This document shows, piece by piece, positions 9,612-18,697 of a stretch of DNA of 37,144 nucleotides; position 1 is the first letter of the stretch; every line of letters begins with the position of its first letter. The stretch is from positions 1-37,144 of the forward strand of contig CALLPL010000033.1 of NCBI GenBank assembly GCA_938015455.1, read 5' to 3'. The translations under genes and the position numbers were made by a program. Source of the DNA: an uncultured Candidatus Altimarinota bacterium. Its GTDB lineage: Bacteria; Patescibacteriota; Gracilibacteria; BD1-5; UBA6164. The notes beneath the pieces are model-generated. The model searched no databases. It had not been told where the DNA came from and was given only the letters and a program-made list of their open reading frames with translations.

Positions 9612-9638
9612 TTTATACATTTATTGCAATAAAGCCAA
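9612..9638 (-). promoter_or_regulatory. putative promoter of the cold-shock gene
   Basis: On the minus strand TTGGCT (9638-9633), 15-base spacer, TATAAA (9617-9612). It would give a leader of about 60 bases before the start at 9544, longer than other leaders in this window. Confidence 0.3.
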
Positions 9639-9649
9639 TAAATATTTAT

Positions 9650-10150
9650 TTACGTAATATAACTTGGGAATCTTACGTAATGACAGGTATAGCCGTGAGG
9701 ACTTTTTTGGAGATAATCTTGGTGGTAGGGCTCCGCAGGATAAAATGCTTCAAACTCCTCAAGAGTTGTGACTACGGGAGTATTCCATCTTCCAGACCCG
9801 TTTACTATTTCTATAAATGCTTCTGCCCATATTTTTTCATCACTATTTTGATAAAATACAGCAGACCTGTAACTTGCACCTCTATCATTTCCTTGCTGAT
9901 CGACTGTTGTTGGATTATGAACTCGGTAGAAGAAATCTAAAATTCCCTGAAACGAAATAATCTCCGAATCATAGGTGAGTTCGAGAGCTTCAGCGTGACC
10001 TGCATGTGACTGATATGTTGGATCTGCTTCATGTCATCCCATATATCCAACCTCCGTAAAGATGATACCATCTTGTTTACGAAATAGTTCCTCCATTCCC
10101 CAGAAACATCCTCCTGCGATATAAGCTTTTTTGTAGTTATTTTCTGTCAT
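9650..10150 (-). CDS. msrA: peptide methionine sulfoxide reductase MsrA (166 aa)
   Basis: The MsrA active site GGCFWGMEE has its catalytic Cys at residue 15; downstream are VGYMGG (second Gly from TGA), [13 protein letters not shown] and the [10 protein letters not shown] / [14 protein letters not shown] block that is diagnostic for MsrA. The C-terminal CHYVRF may carry a resolving Cys. MsrA reduces methionine-S-sulfoxide in proteins using thioredoxin-type donors. It starts 19 bases after msrB, giving an msrB-msrA operon that repairs both sulfoxide epimers. The TGA-Gly codon shows that the gene needs the alternative code to be full length. Confidence 0.96.
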
Positions 10151-10169
10151 AGTTTTCTTATGTTACTAA

Positions 10170-10538
10170 TTATTTTTCATCAGGAATAAATTTGAGTGAA
10201 ACAGAATTCACGCAGTGACGAGTATTTTTTTCTGTGAGTCTTTCTCCCTGAAATACATGCCCGAGATGTCCCTGGCAATTGGTACATACAATTTCGACTC
10301 TTCTACCATCAGCATCTTTATGACGCTCCACAGCTCCAAGTATTTCATCATCGAAACTTGGCCACCCGCATCCAGCTGAAAACTTGTCTTCAGATTTATA
10401 AAGAGGAGCATCACACTGCCTACAGATATAGCTTCCTGGCTCAGTATTTTCATTATACTCACCACTTCCTGGTATCTCTGTCCCTTTGTTTATTATTACC
10501 CGTGTTTCTTCTTCGTTCAGTTCATTATATTCTGTCAT
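10170..10538 (-). CDS. msrB: peptide methionine-R-sulfoxide reductase MsrB (122 aa)
   Basis: A complete MsrB: zinc ligands in two CxxC pairs (Cys39/Cys42, Cys85/Cys88), the SAGCGWPSF block, GHLGHVF, and the catalytic Cys109 in [11 protein letters not shown]. It reduces methionine-R-sulfoxide, complementing MsrA next door. The N-terminus lacks a signal peptide, so the protein is cytoplasmic. No TGA codon is used despite about ten glycines. First gene of the msrB-msrA unit; the intergenic space towards the ABC-F gene is filled by palindromic repeats. Confidence 0.96.
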   Translation of the reverse strand: MTEYNELNEEETRVIINKGTEIPGSGEYNENTEPGSYICRQCDAPLYKSEDKFSAGCGWPSFDDEILGAVERHKDADGRRVEIVCTNCQGHLGHVFQGERLTEKNTRHCVNSVSLKFIPDEK

Positions 10539-10630
10539 GTTTCTGTAATTATCAAGTAAGTAATTGCATTATAGTAGGAAAATTTAAGAAAACATGAAGT
10601 TTTAGTTCAAATTTTAACCCTATCTTGAAT

Positions 10631-10697
10631 TCTTTCCCTTAAGCCTAAGGGAAAGAAGCTTATGTGTAGCCCTCCTCCATTAGACTTAAGGGAGGAG
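10631..10697. repeat. paired palindromic repeats (intergenic)
   Basis: First palindrome TCTTTCCCTTA-AGCC-TAAGGGAAAGA (perfect 11-bp stem, 10631-10656), second CTCCTCC...GGAGGAG (10672-10697), followed by a GAGGTGGGTT tail. The same style of CCTTCCCTA/TAGGGAAGG palindrome with a GGTTGGGATGGGT tail is found inside tex. It could also act as terminator for the ABC-F gene. Confidence 0.7.
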
Positions 10698-10714
10698 ATT
10701 TAGAGGTGGGTTAT

Positions 10715-12586
10715 TTAAAATATTTCTGAGAATCCCTTTTTAGGTTCATCATAGGTCACGAGCATCATGTCCTTGATAAGCCAGAGTTTATTAGAAACAG
10801 ACTCAAGTAAGTCTCGGTCATGAGAAACGATCAGTGTTGTCCCATGAAAGCTCTGGAGCATTTTTTTGATAACTTGTTTTGAGTGGATATCGAGATGATT
10901 GGTTGGTTCATCCATGACAATGATATCGGGTCTGGAGAGGAGCATCTTCGTGAGTGCAACTTTTGCTCTTTCTCAACCAGAGAGGGTAGCGATACTCTGA
11001 TCTACCTTATCTCCCGTGATGAGGAGTCCTCAGAGCATAGTCCTGATCTCCTGCTCATTCCCATGATGTTTCCCAAGTTCTGCGATGATACTCATGCTGG
11101 TATCGAGTCCCTCAAGTACCTGCGCGTATCATCCTATTTTGACTCGTTCGTTTATCTCACTGCTTCCATCTAATGCCTTTTGCTCTCAGAGAATAGTCTT
11201 GAGAAGCGTTGTCTTTCCAGCTCCATTTTTCCCGATAATTCAGATTTTATCCTGTTTGTGGACTTCTATTTCTTCAGGAAGTGTTACGATAGGGTAGTCA
11301 TACCCGACTTCTATATTCTTGAGCTTCATGATGACTTCTGGGAGTCGCATATTTGCTTGCACCGTTATATATTTCCCAAGAGTCTCATTCTCTGGTTTTT
11401 CAAGTTTTTCTATTTTATCAAGAGCCTTGATACGACTCTGCACGCTCGCAGCTTTGGCTGAGTTTGCTCTAAATCTATTGATATATACTTCTTGGCTTTC
11501 TATTTCTTTTTGTTGGTTACTGTAATCCTTCATCTGTTTATCATAGCGCTCTTGCTTTTCCTCTATGTAATAATCATAGTTTCCAGCATAGTTATGTATT
11601 TGCTTCCCAGAGATTTCTGCGATACGTTTACAAGTGTTATTGATAAACCTCACATCATGCGAGATAGAAACAATAGATTTCTTCCACTGCTTGCAAAAGT
11701 TCTCCAGGAAAATAATTCCATCAATGTCCAGATGGTTCGTCGGTTCATCGAGAATAAGTATGTCTACCTCAGCAATCAAAAACTTCGCTATCTGTACCTT
11801 GGTCTGTTCTCCACCTGAGAGTTGGAGTACGTTAAACTCGAGCTGATCATCGGTGATCCCAAAGTATCTGAGCACCTCTTGCCTGAGGATATCTTTTTTA
11901 AATCCATCTACTTCGACGAGCTGCCTATTGAGTTTCTGAGTTTCTTCCCAAGCTTCTGGATCATTTTTAATCTCCTCGAGTTTCTCTATCTTCTTTCTGA
12001 TTTCAGGGAAGAGGGTATTCATTTCTTCTCGAAGCGTATTTTTGTCATCTGACCAGAATAAATCCTGAGACAGATATCCTATCTTGAGTCCAGGAGCCAT
12101 CTCTATCTGCCCATCGATATTCTCCAGATCCAGAATCTCTGCTTGCTGTCCCTGGAGTATTCCAGCTTTTGCCAAAATCATCTTCAGCAGTGTCGTCTTC
12201 CCAGCACCATTTTTCCCGATCAGAGCAATCTTGTCATTACTATTGATCTTGAGATTACTATTAAGCAGGAGAGGTTCAGCTCCAATACTCTTTGAGAGGT
12301 TTATGATATTAATCAGACTCGAAGCAATTTTTGACTTCCCCTCAAACAGATACTTCGGTATCGTCTCAAGGGAGTATTCTTTTATTCCTCCTTTGTTGGT
12401 CTCATAGAGATTATTTTCTTCTATCTCAAACTCTCACTTCATATACTTCGCAACTCGCTTGAGCTTGGTTTCCTGCTTTATCTTTGCCGGAATCGTCTCA
12501 TAAAAATGCTGACATATTTCTTCGAGCTCCTCATAGATGAAGTCATCATGCGTCTCAAGTATTTCCTCTATGATTTTCTGAAACAT
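10715..12586 (-). CDS. ABC-F family ATPase (623 aa)
   Basis: Two ABC domains in one chain without membrane segments. The first has Walker A GKNGAGKTT (about residues 124-132), signature LSGGEQTKV and Walker B LILDEPTNHLDI; the second has another GKNGAGKTT, LSGGERAKV and IIVMDEPTNHLDI. A charged linker rich in Lys/Glu lies between them (the P-site tRNA interaction motif region of ABC-F proteins). About 90 residues precede the usual ABC-F start, a helical acidic extension not seen in the standard Uup/EttA layout. ABC-F proteins bind the ribosome and relieve stalls or regulate translation; the subtype is not clear. The start at 12586 is the first Met of the frame. Confidence 0.92.
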
Positions 12587-12684
12587 ATGCTTTTATAAAT
12601 TATTTCTCTGATTATAGGAAGATATGAGAAAATGCTACGTAAAAGTGCTCAAAAAAGTATTCTTACTTAGTTCTTACCCAAAGA

Positions 12685-12713
12685 TTGATATACTTTTGGT
12701 GCAAAAATATTTA
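12685..12713 (+). promoter_or_regulatory. promoter of the Ala/Glu/Lys-rich secreted protein gene
   Basis: TTGATA (12685-12690), 17-base spacer, TATTTA (12708-12713), 18 bases before the ATG at 12732. It lies inside the longer possible frame from 12624 and so argues for the later start. Confidence 0.5.
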
Positions 12714-12731
12714 TTTACTAAGCTTTGCACT

Positions 12732-13712
12732 ATGAAAAGTATTATGACATTGATGATGCTAACTATGTTCCTACTTACTACTACAGGAGTATCAGCGAAC
12801 TACGGTGAAGGAGAAAACAAGAGAAATACTGGAGAAAAACATGAAACACTTCCAAACGTTGATGAGGACACTCAGGCAGCTATTACAGCTCTCCACGAAG
12901 CAATGAGAGCAGATATGGAAACACTCAAAGCAGATCGCTCTGAAGAAATGACAGACGCAGAAAAAGAAGCTATGAAGGAAAAAGTAACAGCGCTCAGAGA
13001 TGCGTACCACGCTCAAATCGTTGAACTCCTCGGAGATAACGAAGAAGCAGTAGCAGCTCTCGAAGAAAGAAAAACAGCAATGCAGGCAAAACAAGCTGAG
13101 ATGGCAGCTGAAAAAGAATTAATGAAAGCAGCAAAAGAAGAACTTCTTTCTCAATTAGACGATGACACTAGAGCAGCACTTGAAGCTCTACACACTGATC
13201 ATAAAGCAGCAACTGCAGCTCTCAAAGAATCTCGCTCTGAAGATATGACTGACGCAGAAAAAGAAGCAATGAGAACTGACTGGGAAGCACTGAGAACATC
13301 TCACGAAGCTGAGGTTTCATCGCTCCTTGCTGATTACCCAGAGGTACTTGCAGCTATGACTGTGAAAAAAGAATCTTCAAAAAAAATGGGAAAGAAAAAA
13401 GGAGAAAAAACAGGGGAAAGAACAGGGGATAAAGTAAGAGGAGAAAAAGCTGAAGGGGAATATATGGACAAAGAGAACAAAGGAAAAAGTTCTGACAGAG
13501 CAGTAAAGAGAGGAATGTACAAAAAACAATTCTCTGCAAAGTACCAGTCAAGACTCGAAAGACTCTCAACTGAGAATCTCGACATGATCCTAGAAAAGAT
13601 TGCAGAACATACTGTAAAGATCGAAGCAAACACAGGACTCTCTGACGAGAAAAGAGAAACAGTTCTGGCTCAACTCGAAGCACTTACGGAAATGATTGTA
13701 GAAATGAAATAA
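12732..13712 (+). CDS. secreted, duplicated Ala/Glu/Lys-rich helical protein (326 aa)
   Basis: An N-terminal signal peptide (hydrophobic residues 5-20, cleavage after about VSA22) is followed by two copies of a ~70-residue helical unit: residues 44-110 and 142-211 share D-T-x-A-A-x-x-A-L-H, then R-S-E-(E/D)-M-T-D-A-E-K-E-A-M, and a closing LL-x-D/E...A-A. A Lys/Gly-rich hinge (216-255) and a third helical domain (265-326) end the protein. An upstream ATG at 12624 would bury the signal peptide, so 12732 is preferred and the promoter agrees. There is no TGA codon in 326 codons; glycine is coded GGA or GGG, and codon use looks selected for strong expression. The fold may resemble periplasmic Spy/CpxP-like helical chaperones, but this is only an analogy. 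Confidence 0.8.
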   Translation: MKSIMTLMMLTMFLLTTTGVSANYGEGENKRNTGEKHETLPNVDEDTQAAITALHEAMRADMETLKADRSEEMTDAEKEAMKEKVTALRDAYHAQIVELLGDNEEAVAALEERKTAMQAKQAEMAAEKELMKAAKEELLSQLDDDTRAALEALHTDHKAATAALKESRSEDMTDAEKEAMRTDWEALRTSHEAEVSSLLADYPEVLAAMTVKKESSKKMGKKKGEKTGERTGDKVRGEKAEGEYMDKENKGKSSDRAVKRGMYKKQFSAKYQSRLERLSTENLDMILEKIAEHTVKIEANTGLSDEKRETVLAQLEALTEMIVEMK

Positions 13713-13764
13713 TAGCTTTGAGAGACTGAGATCTGGATGCGCCCATGAACTGAGAATCTCAAGT

Positions 13765-13793
13765 AAAAAGCACTCCGCAAGGAGTGCTTTTTT
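13765..13793 (+). terminator. strong Rho-independent terminator
   Basis: Stem AAAAAGCACTCC / GGAGTGCTTTTTT with GCAA tetraloop, 52 bases after the secreted helical protein. A GC-rich stem with six Ts supports strong termination of an abundant transcript. Confidence 0.92.
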
Positions 13794-13914
13794 ATTGCGT
13801 ATGAGGTATTTTGAATATAGGTCTTCAGGAAATATAGGATTTATTTTGGTATTGTTAAGTTCTTCACTCTCTTAGTCTTTCAATATTAATTTCACATTAA
13901 AGAATGGCTTAGGT

Positions 13915-13942
13915 TTGATAAAAGTAGAAAAAAGTGTAATAT
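13915..13942 (+). promoter_or_regulatory. putative promoter of the retron operon
   Basis: TTGATA (13915-13920), 16-base spacer, TAATAT (13937-13942), 28 bases before the effector ATG. No other promoter-like pair is obvious between the effector gene and the ncRNA, which suggests one transcript for effector, ncRNAs and reverse transcriptase. Confidence 0.4.
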
Positions 13943-13970
13943 TTTAATAATTAAATTATAAAGAAATCAA

Positions 13971-14900
13971 ATGGGCGCAGATATGTGAAGGTGATGATGA
14001 TATAAATTCCAATGGTTACTGTCATATTACTTATATACTTTAATGAAGGAAGGTTGATACTCTTTAGATAAGAGTAAAAGGGTATCATGAAAGAACTTCT
14101 ACTTATTCGCTACTAGATTAGCAAGATTTAAAGAAAAGTGCCTAGAGAAATACTGACCTGATTTTGATTTTAAACTAGAAGTACTTGTAGAATGAGAGGA
14201 GGAATGTCTAGACGACATAACTTTTATATCTAATTCTTGAGTCAGTGAAACCGATAATATTATATTTATACAGGTTAAAACGAAGGGGTGAGATGAATCT
14301 AAAACTTTATCCACTAGTGATGGTATATACAAAGCTATAACTAATTTCTTAAATAACATAAATTTTCAAAAGTTTAAAATAGAATGAAATATTTCATTTT
14401 TCATAATAACTAATAGAAACTTATCTAAGCCTCTGACGAAAAGACTTCAATCCAAGTGACCGGAATTATATATAGATTTCATCAATCATCTTGGACATAT
14501 AAAGAACTTATTTAAAGATTTAAATAGTGAAATAATTTTATCTATGATTAAAGAATCTTTTGTCATGGAGTCCAAATATTTAAAAGTTTATACTAAAGAA
14601 GAACTTAAAAAAATACTGTCGCTTGTACAAGATTTAAAAAATATATTTGAATCTCTTACAATAGTAGAAGAAATTGATTATGACTTACTAAAGCTAGAAT
14701 TACTCTGATATTATAAGAAAATTGATTTTTACGAAAATTTAGACAGAATAGAAGATTTATGTTGGAAATGAGTAGAAATTAGAAAAGGTACTCCTGAATT
14801 TGAAAGGTACGAAAAATATAAAAACACATATTTTCATCCAAAAGACTGATGAAAACTCATACATGAGTTAAATACACTTACAAAATGAAAGTTTATTTAA
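13971..14900 (+). CDS. putative PD-(D/E)xK nuclease, DUF4297/Cap4-like, retron-associated effector (309 aa)
   Basis: N-terminal GGGYKFQWLLSYYLYTL resembles the opening of DUF4297/Cap4-type endonuclease domains (R-x-G-G-x-x-x-Q). It is followed by LEVLVEGEEECLDDITFI (residues 69-86) and NIIFIQVKTKG (96-106): an acidic strand with Asp81/Asp82 and a Q-V-K strand with Lys103, i.e. the E...D...(Q/E)xK layout of PD-(D/E)xK nucleases. The remaining 200 residues are mainly helical with no recognised domain; the usual Cap4 SAVED sensor is not visible. It ends 7 bases before the first ncRNA and heads the same operon as the reverse transcriptase, so it is the likely toxic effector. Family assignment is by motif only; thirteen or more glycines are TGA. 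Confidence 0.65.
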
Positions 14901-14907
14901 TTGATTT

Positions 14908-15146
14908 AGTTAGCCCCGTAATTTAGTGTAGTGGTTATTATGCCACAGAGTAGATTAAGTCTACTCTATAGAAAGCTTAAATATGCTTCGCAATTATAAT
15001 TACTCCGTAATTATCCTGAAATATACAACTCACTTCGATCGTCATATATTTCCGGGAAAAATCTTATTTTTCCTGCACTTGACGAGGCTAAAGCCTTTCG
15101 TTCAAGTGAGCAGTGAAAAGAAAAATAGTGAATTATGGGGCCAACT
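14908..15146 (+). ncRNA. retron msr-msd-like ncRNA, copy A
   Basis: Ends pair as an a1/a2 inverted repeat: AGTTAGCCCCGTAATT (14908-14923) with AATTATGGGGCCAACT (15131-15146), 14 Watson-Crick pairs plus one G-U and one mismatch. Just inside a1 lies TAG with candidate priming G14926. msr hairpins follow: GTGG/CCAC (14931-14946), AGAGTAGA-TTAAG-TCTACTCT (14947-14967), ATAATTAC-TCC-GTAATTAT (14996-15014) and a stem 15015-15025/15045-15055. The msd-like long hairpin starts TATTTTTC (15065) and closes GAAAAATA (15127), with inner stems ACTTGA/TCAAGT and GGC/GCC. Architecture and position directly before a retron-type reverse transcriptase support the call; the exact msd borders are not known. Confidence 0.72.
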
Positions 15147-15161
15147 TAAGTTAATTAGTTA

Positions 15162-15391
15162 CTTGAATTTTATAAACTAGAGTAGTAGCTTCGGTTACAG
15201 AGTAGGTTAAGTCTATTCTATTGAAAACTTTATTATGCAAGCAGTTATTTACACTTCGTATAAATACATAAATAAGATCTATTTTTTCATTCGCCAGTTT
15301 TTCTACGAAAAACATGGGTTAGAAGCCATTCAAAAGATCTCTTATCTATGAATCTACATGAAATGAAAAATAGTAGTTTATAAGATTCAAG
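15162..15391 (+). ncRNA. retron msr-msd-like ncRNA, tandem copy B
   Basis: It has its own a1/a2: CTTGAATTTTATAAACTA (15162-15179) pairs with TAGTTTATAAGATTCAAG (15374-15391) over 18 positions with a single G-U, and cannot pair with copy A's arms. TAG at the a1 end gives candidate priming G15180. Hairpin 1 is GTAGC-TTCG-GTTAC (15185-15198), hairpin 2 AGAGTAGG-TTAAG-TCTATTCT (15199-15219, G-U pairs replacing copy A's Watson-Crick pairs). The next 19 bases match copy A at 15 positions. The msd-like stem CTATTTTTTCATT (15279-15291) closes with AATGAAAAATAG (15362-15373) and encloses GTTTTTC-TAC-GAAAAAC. The msd loop sequence is unrelated to copy A. It ends 21 bases before the reverse transcriptase ATG. 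Confidence 0.72.
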
Positions 15392-15412
15392 CAATTTATT
15401 AATTTAAAAGAT

Positions 15413-16402
15413 ATGAACGAAGAAAATAAAAAATGAGAATGATTTATATATAAATCAAAAAATATTTCACTAGACTTGAAAGATTTATTTTGATTTACGG
15501 ATAAAGAGTTGTCTTTTTTTAGTCTATCTAAAAGAAAAAGATATAAGAAAATTGAAATTCCTAAGAAAAACTGAGATGTGAGGAAATTGTATTCTCCTGT
15601 TTATAAGCTAAAATGAGCACAAAGAAAAGTATTAAAGGAGATTATATATCCTAATATTTGAGAAAATCTTATTGAAGGTGTTACATGATTTATTCCATGA
15701 AAAAGTATTGTAGATAATGCTAATTATCATGTCTGAAAAAGATACCTACTAAAATTGGATATAAAAGATTTCTTCCCGAGCGTTACACAAGATAGAGTAT
15801 TTGCATTATTCAGAACTCTGTATGAGTTCGATTATTCTACAAGTATGTATCTGTCATGAATATGTTGTTATAATAATCAACTTCCACAATGAGCTCCAAC
15901 TAGTCCCATGTTAGCAAATTTGGTTGCGCGTTTTTTAGATTATAGGGTATTAGGATTAATTAAAAAATACAATGAAAGAGAATGACTAAATCTTACCTAC
16001 TCTCGTTATGCTGATGATTTAACTTTTTCATTTGATAAAAACATGAAGATAAATTTATTTATAGGATATATTATTGAGCTAATGCTTGAAGAATGATTCT
16101 TCCCAAATTACGATAAGATCTCTCTTATTTCTTCTGGAAAACAACAGAGGGTAACGTGAGTGGTTGTGAATTCACACTCTTCAGTCTGAAGAAAATATTT
16201 TAAGAAATATAAGTCATTATTCTATAACATCCAAAAAACAGGTTTTCGAGAAGAAATGATTCGTTGGAATCAAAAAAATCCTGATAATAAATATACCAAA
16301 GTTGAAGACTTTAAACAATACCTTTCTTGAATAATGTCTTTCATATTCAGTGTCTCTCCAGATTATCATGAAAGGTTGCTTAAGTATGAACTAAAGTTTT
16401 AA
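15413..16402 (+). CDS. retron-type reverse transcriptase (329 aa)
   Basis: Compact RT without endonuclease or maturase domain. Motifs in order: IPKKNGDVRKLYSP (RT1 region, residues 49-62), the retron-specific NANYH (NAxxH, 102-106), LDIKDFFPSV with Asp116, LPQGAPTSPMLANLV (157-171; the Gly is TGA), the catalytic YADD (199-202) and RVTGVVVN (VTG at 247-249, the second retron hallmark). Length 329 is normal for retron RTs (about 300-350). It copies the msd part of the ncRNA into a branched msDNA, priming from an internal G. The C-terminal 80 residues would be the RNA-recognition thumb region. The stop overlaps the end of a convergent tex fragment by a few bases. Confidence 0.92.
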
Positions 16403-16515
16403 ACCTCCTTCATACTCAACTGAACCTTCCCGCTCCCCACATCAATCCCAGTAATATTCACCTGAACTTTTGCCCTAGCTCGAGCTCCTGCTTGGGATCC
16501 GAGAGTAACTAATAT
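16399..16515 (-). pseudogene. tex 3'-end fragment 1 (S1-domain C-terminus)
   Basis: On the minus strand this reads ...VQVNITGIDVGSGKVQLSMKEV and TAA, against VRVKITGIDATSGKVQLSMKEV at the end of the intact tex at 20015. The last 20 residues and the stop are kept, while upstream the match fades (repeated Ala/Arg) by about 16500. The DNA match to tex is roughly two thirds by eye. It has no start and no remaining Tex domains, so it is a decayed or partial copy. Confidence 0.8.
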
Positions 16516-16577
16516 TTACTCAGCTCCTTTTTTTATTAGGATAGGAAACATATACTCTACTTTCTAAACACTGATAT

Positions 16578-18668
16578 ATGAAAAAAGTTATGCTTCTGTG
16601 AATACTCCTGCTCGGACTTAGCTGAGTAAGCCAGGCCTCTGCAGACCTCTGATCTGCGAACTTTCTGGCTGATAAACAGATCATTGTAGACCAGAGCCAG
16701 ACTCCAGAGCTGTATGAGCTGGAGAAGAATATTGAGAGACAGGCTGTGATGAAGATCGTGATGAAACTATCGGGGAGAGAGGTGCCTGATGCATGTCGGG
16801 GAGAATTTGCTGATGTGGATAGACTTGATTGGCCATGTAAATATATTGAGGCTGCTCTTGACGCTGATTTTATTGCGAGAAATGAAAATTTTAGACCGAA
16901 AGACCTGCTGACAAAAACTGAGGCTATGAAACTGGTACTGAAATCAAGAGGGATTGAAAAAGTGCAGACTACAGATAACTGGCAAGAAGACTATATGAAA
17001 ACAGCACTTCACCATAATATCATCTTTGAAGAATACACAGACTATGATACCTTTGCGACTCGTGGATGGTTATTTAGTATTGCTTCACTCTCGGTAATTA
17101 ACGAAGGAACAGCTGGACTTACAGAAGAGGAAGTATATAAACCTGAACCAGTGAAAGAGGAAAATAGTGTACTAGATGGAGCACTGGAACAATTTGTGAG
17201 TATTTATAGAAATGATTATGAAACGAAAACGGTTGTGGCAGCGAGAGGGGAGAGCAATGTGGTGCTGTGAGAATTTTCACTTCAGATGATCAATATTGTA
17301 TCAGACGAGCAAATGCAAAATGGTATTGCACCATATCCATATTTTACCGTGCATAAAATCGTGATGAAATCAGATCATGATGATCTGTGAGAAGTAGTGG
17401 AAAGAATCTGATTATATGACAAGAGAAATGATAGACCTATCACTGAAGTACTTGGAGAGGATATACGAAACGGACAACCAATCGTTTTTGATTTTGAGTG
17501 ATCTGTGAATGGATGAAACCAGGATGATCCAACTTTTGAACTCAGAGCTACTATTAGAGAGAGAGCTGTTGCAAATACCCCTATCAAACTCAGGCTCGCA
17601 TATACAGATACTGGTCTAGATCCTGATATGCTCGTTATAAGAGATGAAGAGGGAAGACAAATTACCGATATACAGGGCTACCATGAGGTGGTAACCGATG
17701 ATGTAGCCGTTGCAAACGATGGACTCAAACTGAGCTACAGCTCAAATGATCTCAAGTATATTCATCAAAGTGCTCGGGATATAGAAATAGGAGAAATACG
17801 TATCGAAAGACAATTTGGACCTGATCATGATGGAAAATTCGATTATGGATCAATTACGCTTGAGAAAAACGAAAATACTCCAGGATCGAGAATAGCTGAT
17901 ATAACCCTCGTACCACATAATGGAATAAGATCTCCAGAAGGCAATGAGATATCTGGACAGTGGAATGGTAAAAGAGTAACTTTTGATATATCTTCTTCGA
18001 GCCGCGCAGAATTCTTCTCGGTTCTCGTAGATATGACAGACACATGATCAGAAGAAGAAATTCGTGACGAAGTAAATTTTGGGATACAAGATTTTACTGC
18101 TTATGATAGTGATGGAGATCCTATGACTATCGTTATTGATAGTTCGAAATATGTTCAGACAGATATCATACACACACAAGTTCTCACGCAATTATGACAA
18201 AAGCTTACTGATAGTGAATACGCAGATGTGAGCCTCAGGATAACTCAGCCTACTGAACCTCAGACTCCTACTGTTGCGCCAAAAGTAGCTGATTATGCTT
18301 ACGCACAAAAGATATCATCTTTTACTATTACTGCCGAAGATGGAAATGTATTTGTAAAAAATATCAAACTCAGACAATTACCTCATTCTCAAAGTGATAA
18401 TATAAGTTATGTAGATATTACTGATGGTGAGTATGAACCGGTTTGGTCAGGAGAGATATCAGAGGATGGTACGCTCGTGGATGTATGAATTGAAATATTT
18501 GCAGGAGTAAGCAAGACCTTTCATATCCAAGTCTTTCAAGTTGGAGTTATCGAGCCAGGACTCGGAAACAGTTTTGATATAATGGATATAGAAGCAATTA
18601 GCGAACTCGGGGAACCAAGAAATAACAGAATTCAGTATAATAATATAGAGTGACTTGAGAGACAGTAG
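16578..18668 (+). CDS. secreted SLH-domain-like surface protein (696 aa)
   Basis: A signal peptide (MKKVMLLGILLLGLSGVSQA, residues 1-20) leads into S-layer-homology-like segments: FADVDRLDWPCKYIEAALD (about residues 77-95) and FRPKDLLTKTEAMKLVL (about 106-122), followed by a second unit (DNWQEDYMKTALHHNII). These match the F-x-D-V...W...YI..A...F.P...(I/L)T..EA.K pattern of CPR SLH proteins. The larger C-terminal part is beta-rich, with Asp-rich strands and no recognised domain. SLH units tie proteins to wall polysaccharide, so it is probably an envelope or attachment protein. It lies between two tex 3' fragments and ends in a strong terminator. Confidence 0.75.
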
Positions 18669-18697
18669 CAGGAATTTTTTGAAATATTTGAAATAGC

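Noticed and set aside
12624-12731. Upstream ATG at 12624 for the secreted helical protein
   Set aside because: It would place 36 extra residues before a clear signal peptide, and a promoter lies inside that stretch.
14911-14946. tRNA-like 5' half (GCCCCGT, D-arm-like TTTAGTGTAGTGG, CCAC) at the start of ncRNA copy A
   Set aside because: The matching acceptor arm lies 230 bases away, no anticodon arm or T-arm fits, and the tandem copy B has the same architecture without tRNA likeness; the retron msr reading explains both.
14983-15180. A 65-codon frame on the + strand between the effector and the RT
   Set aside because: It runs across the hairpins of ncRNA A, has no protein-like composition, and overlaps both copies' arms; treated as chance.
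15413-16402. Reverse transcriptase as part of a diversity-generating retroelement or group II intron
   Set aside because: No template/variable repeat pair, accessory Avd gene, maturase domain or intron RNA domains seen; NAxxH and VTG motifs point to a retron.
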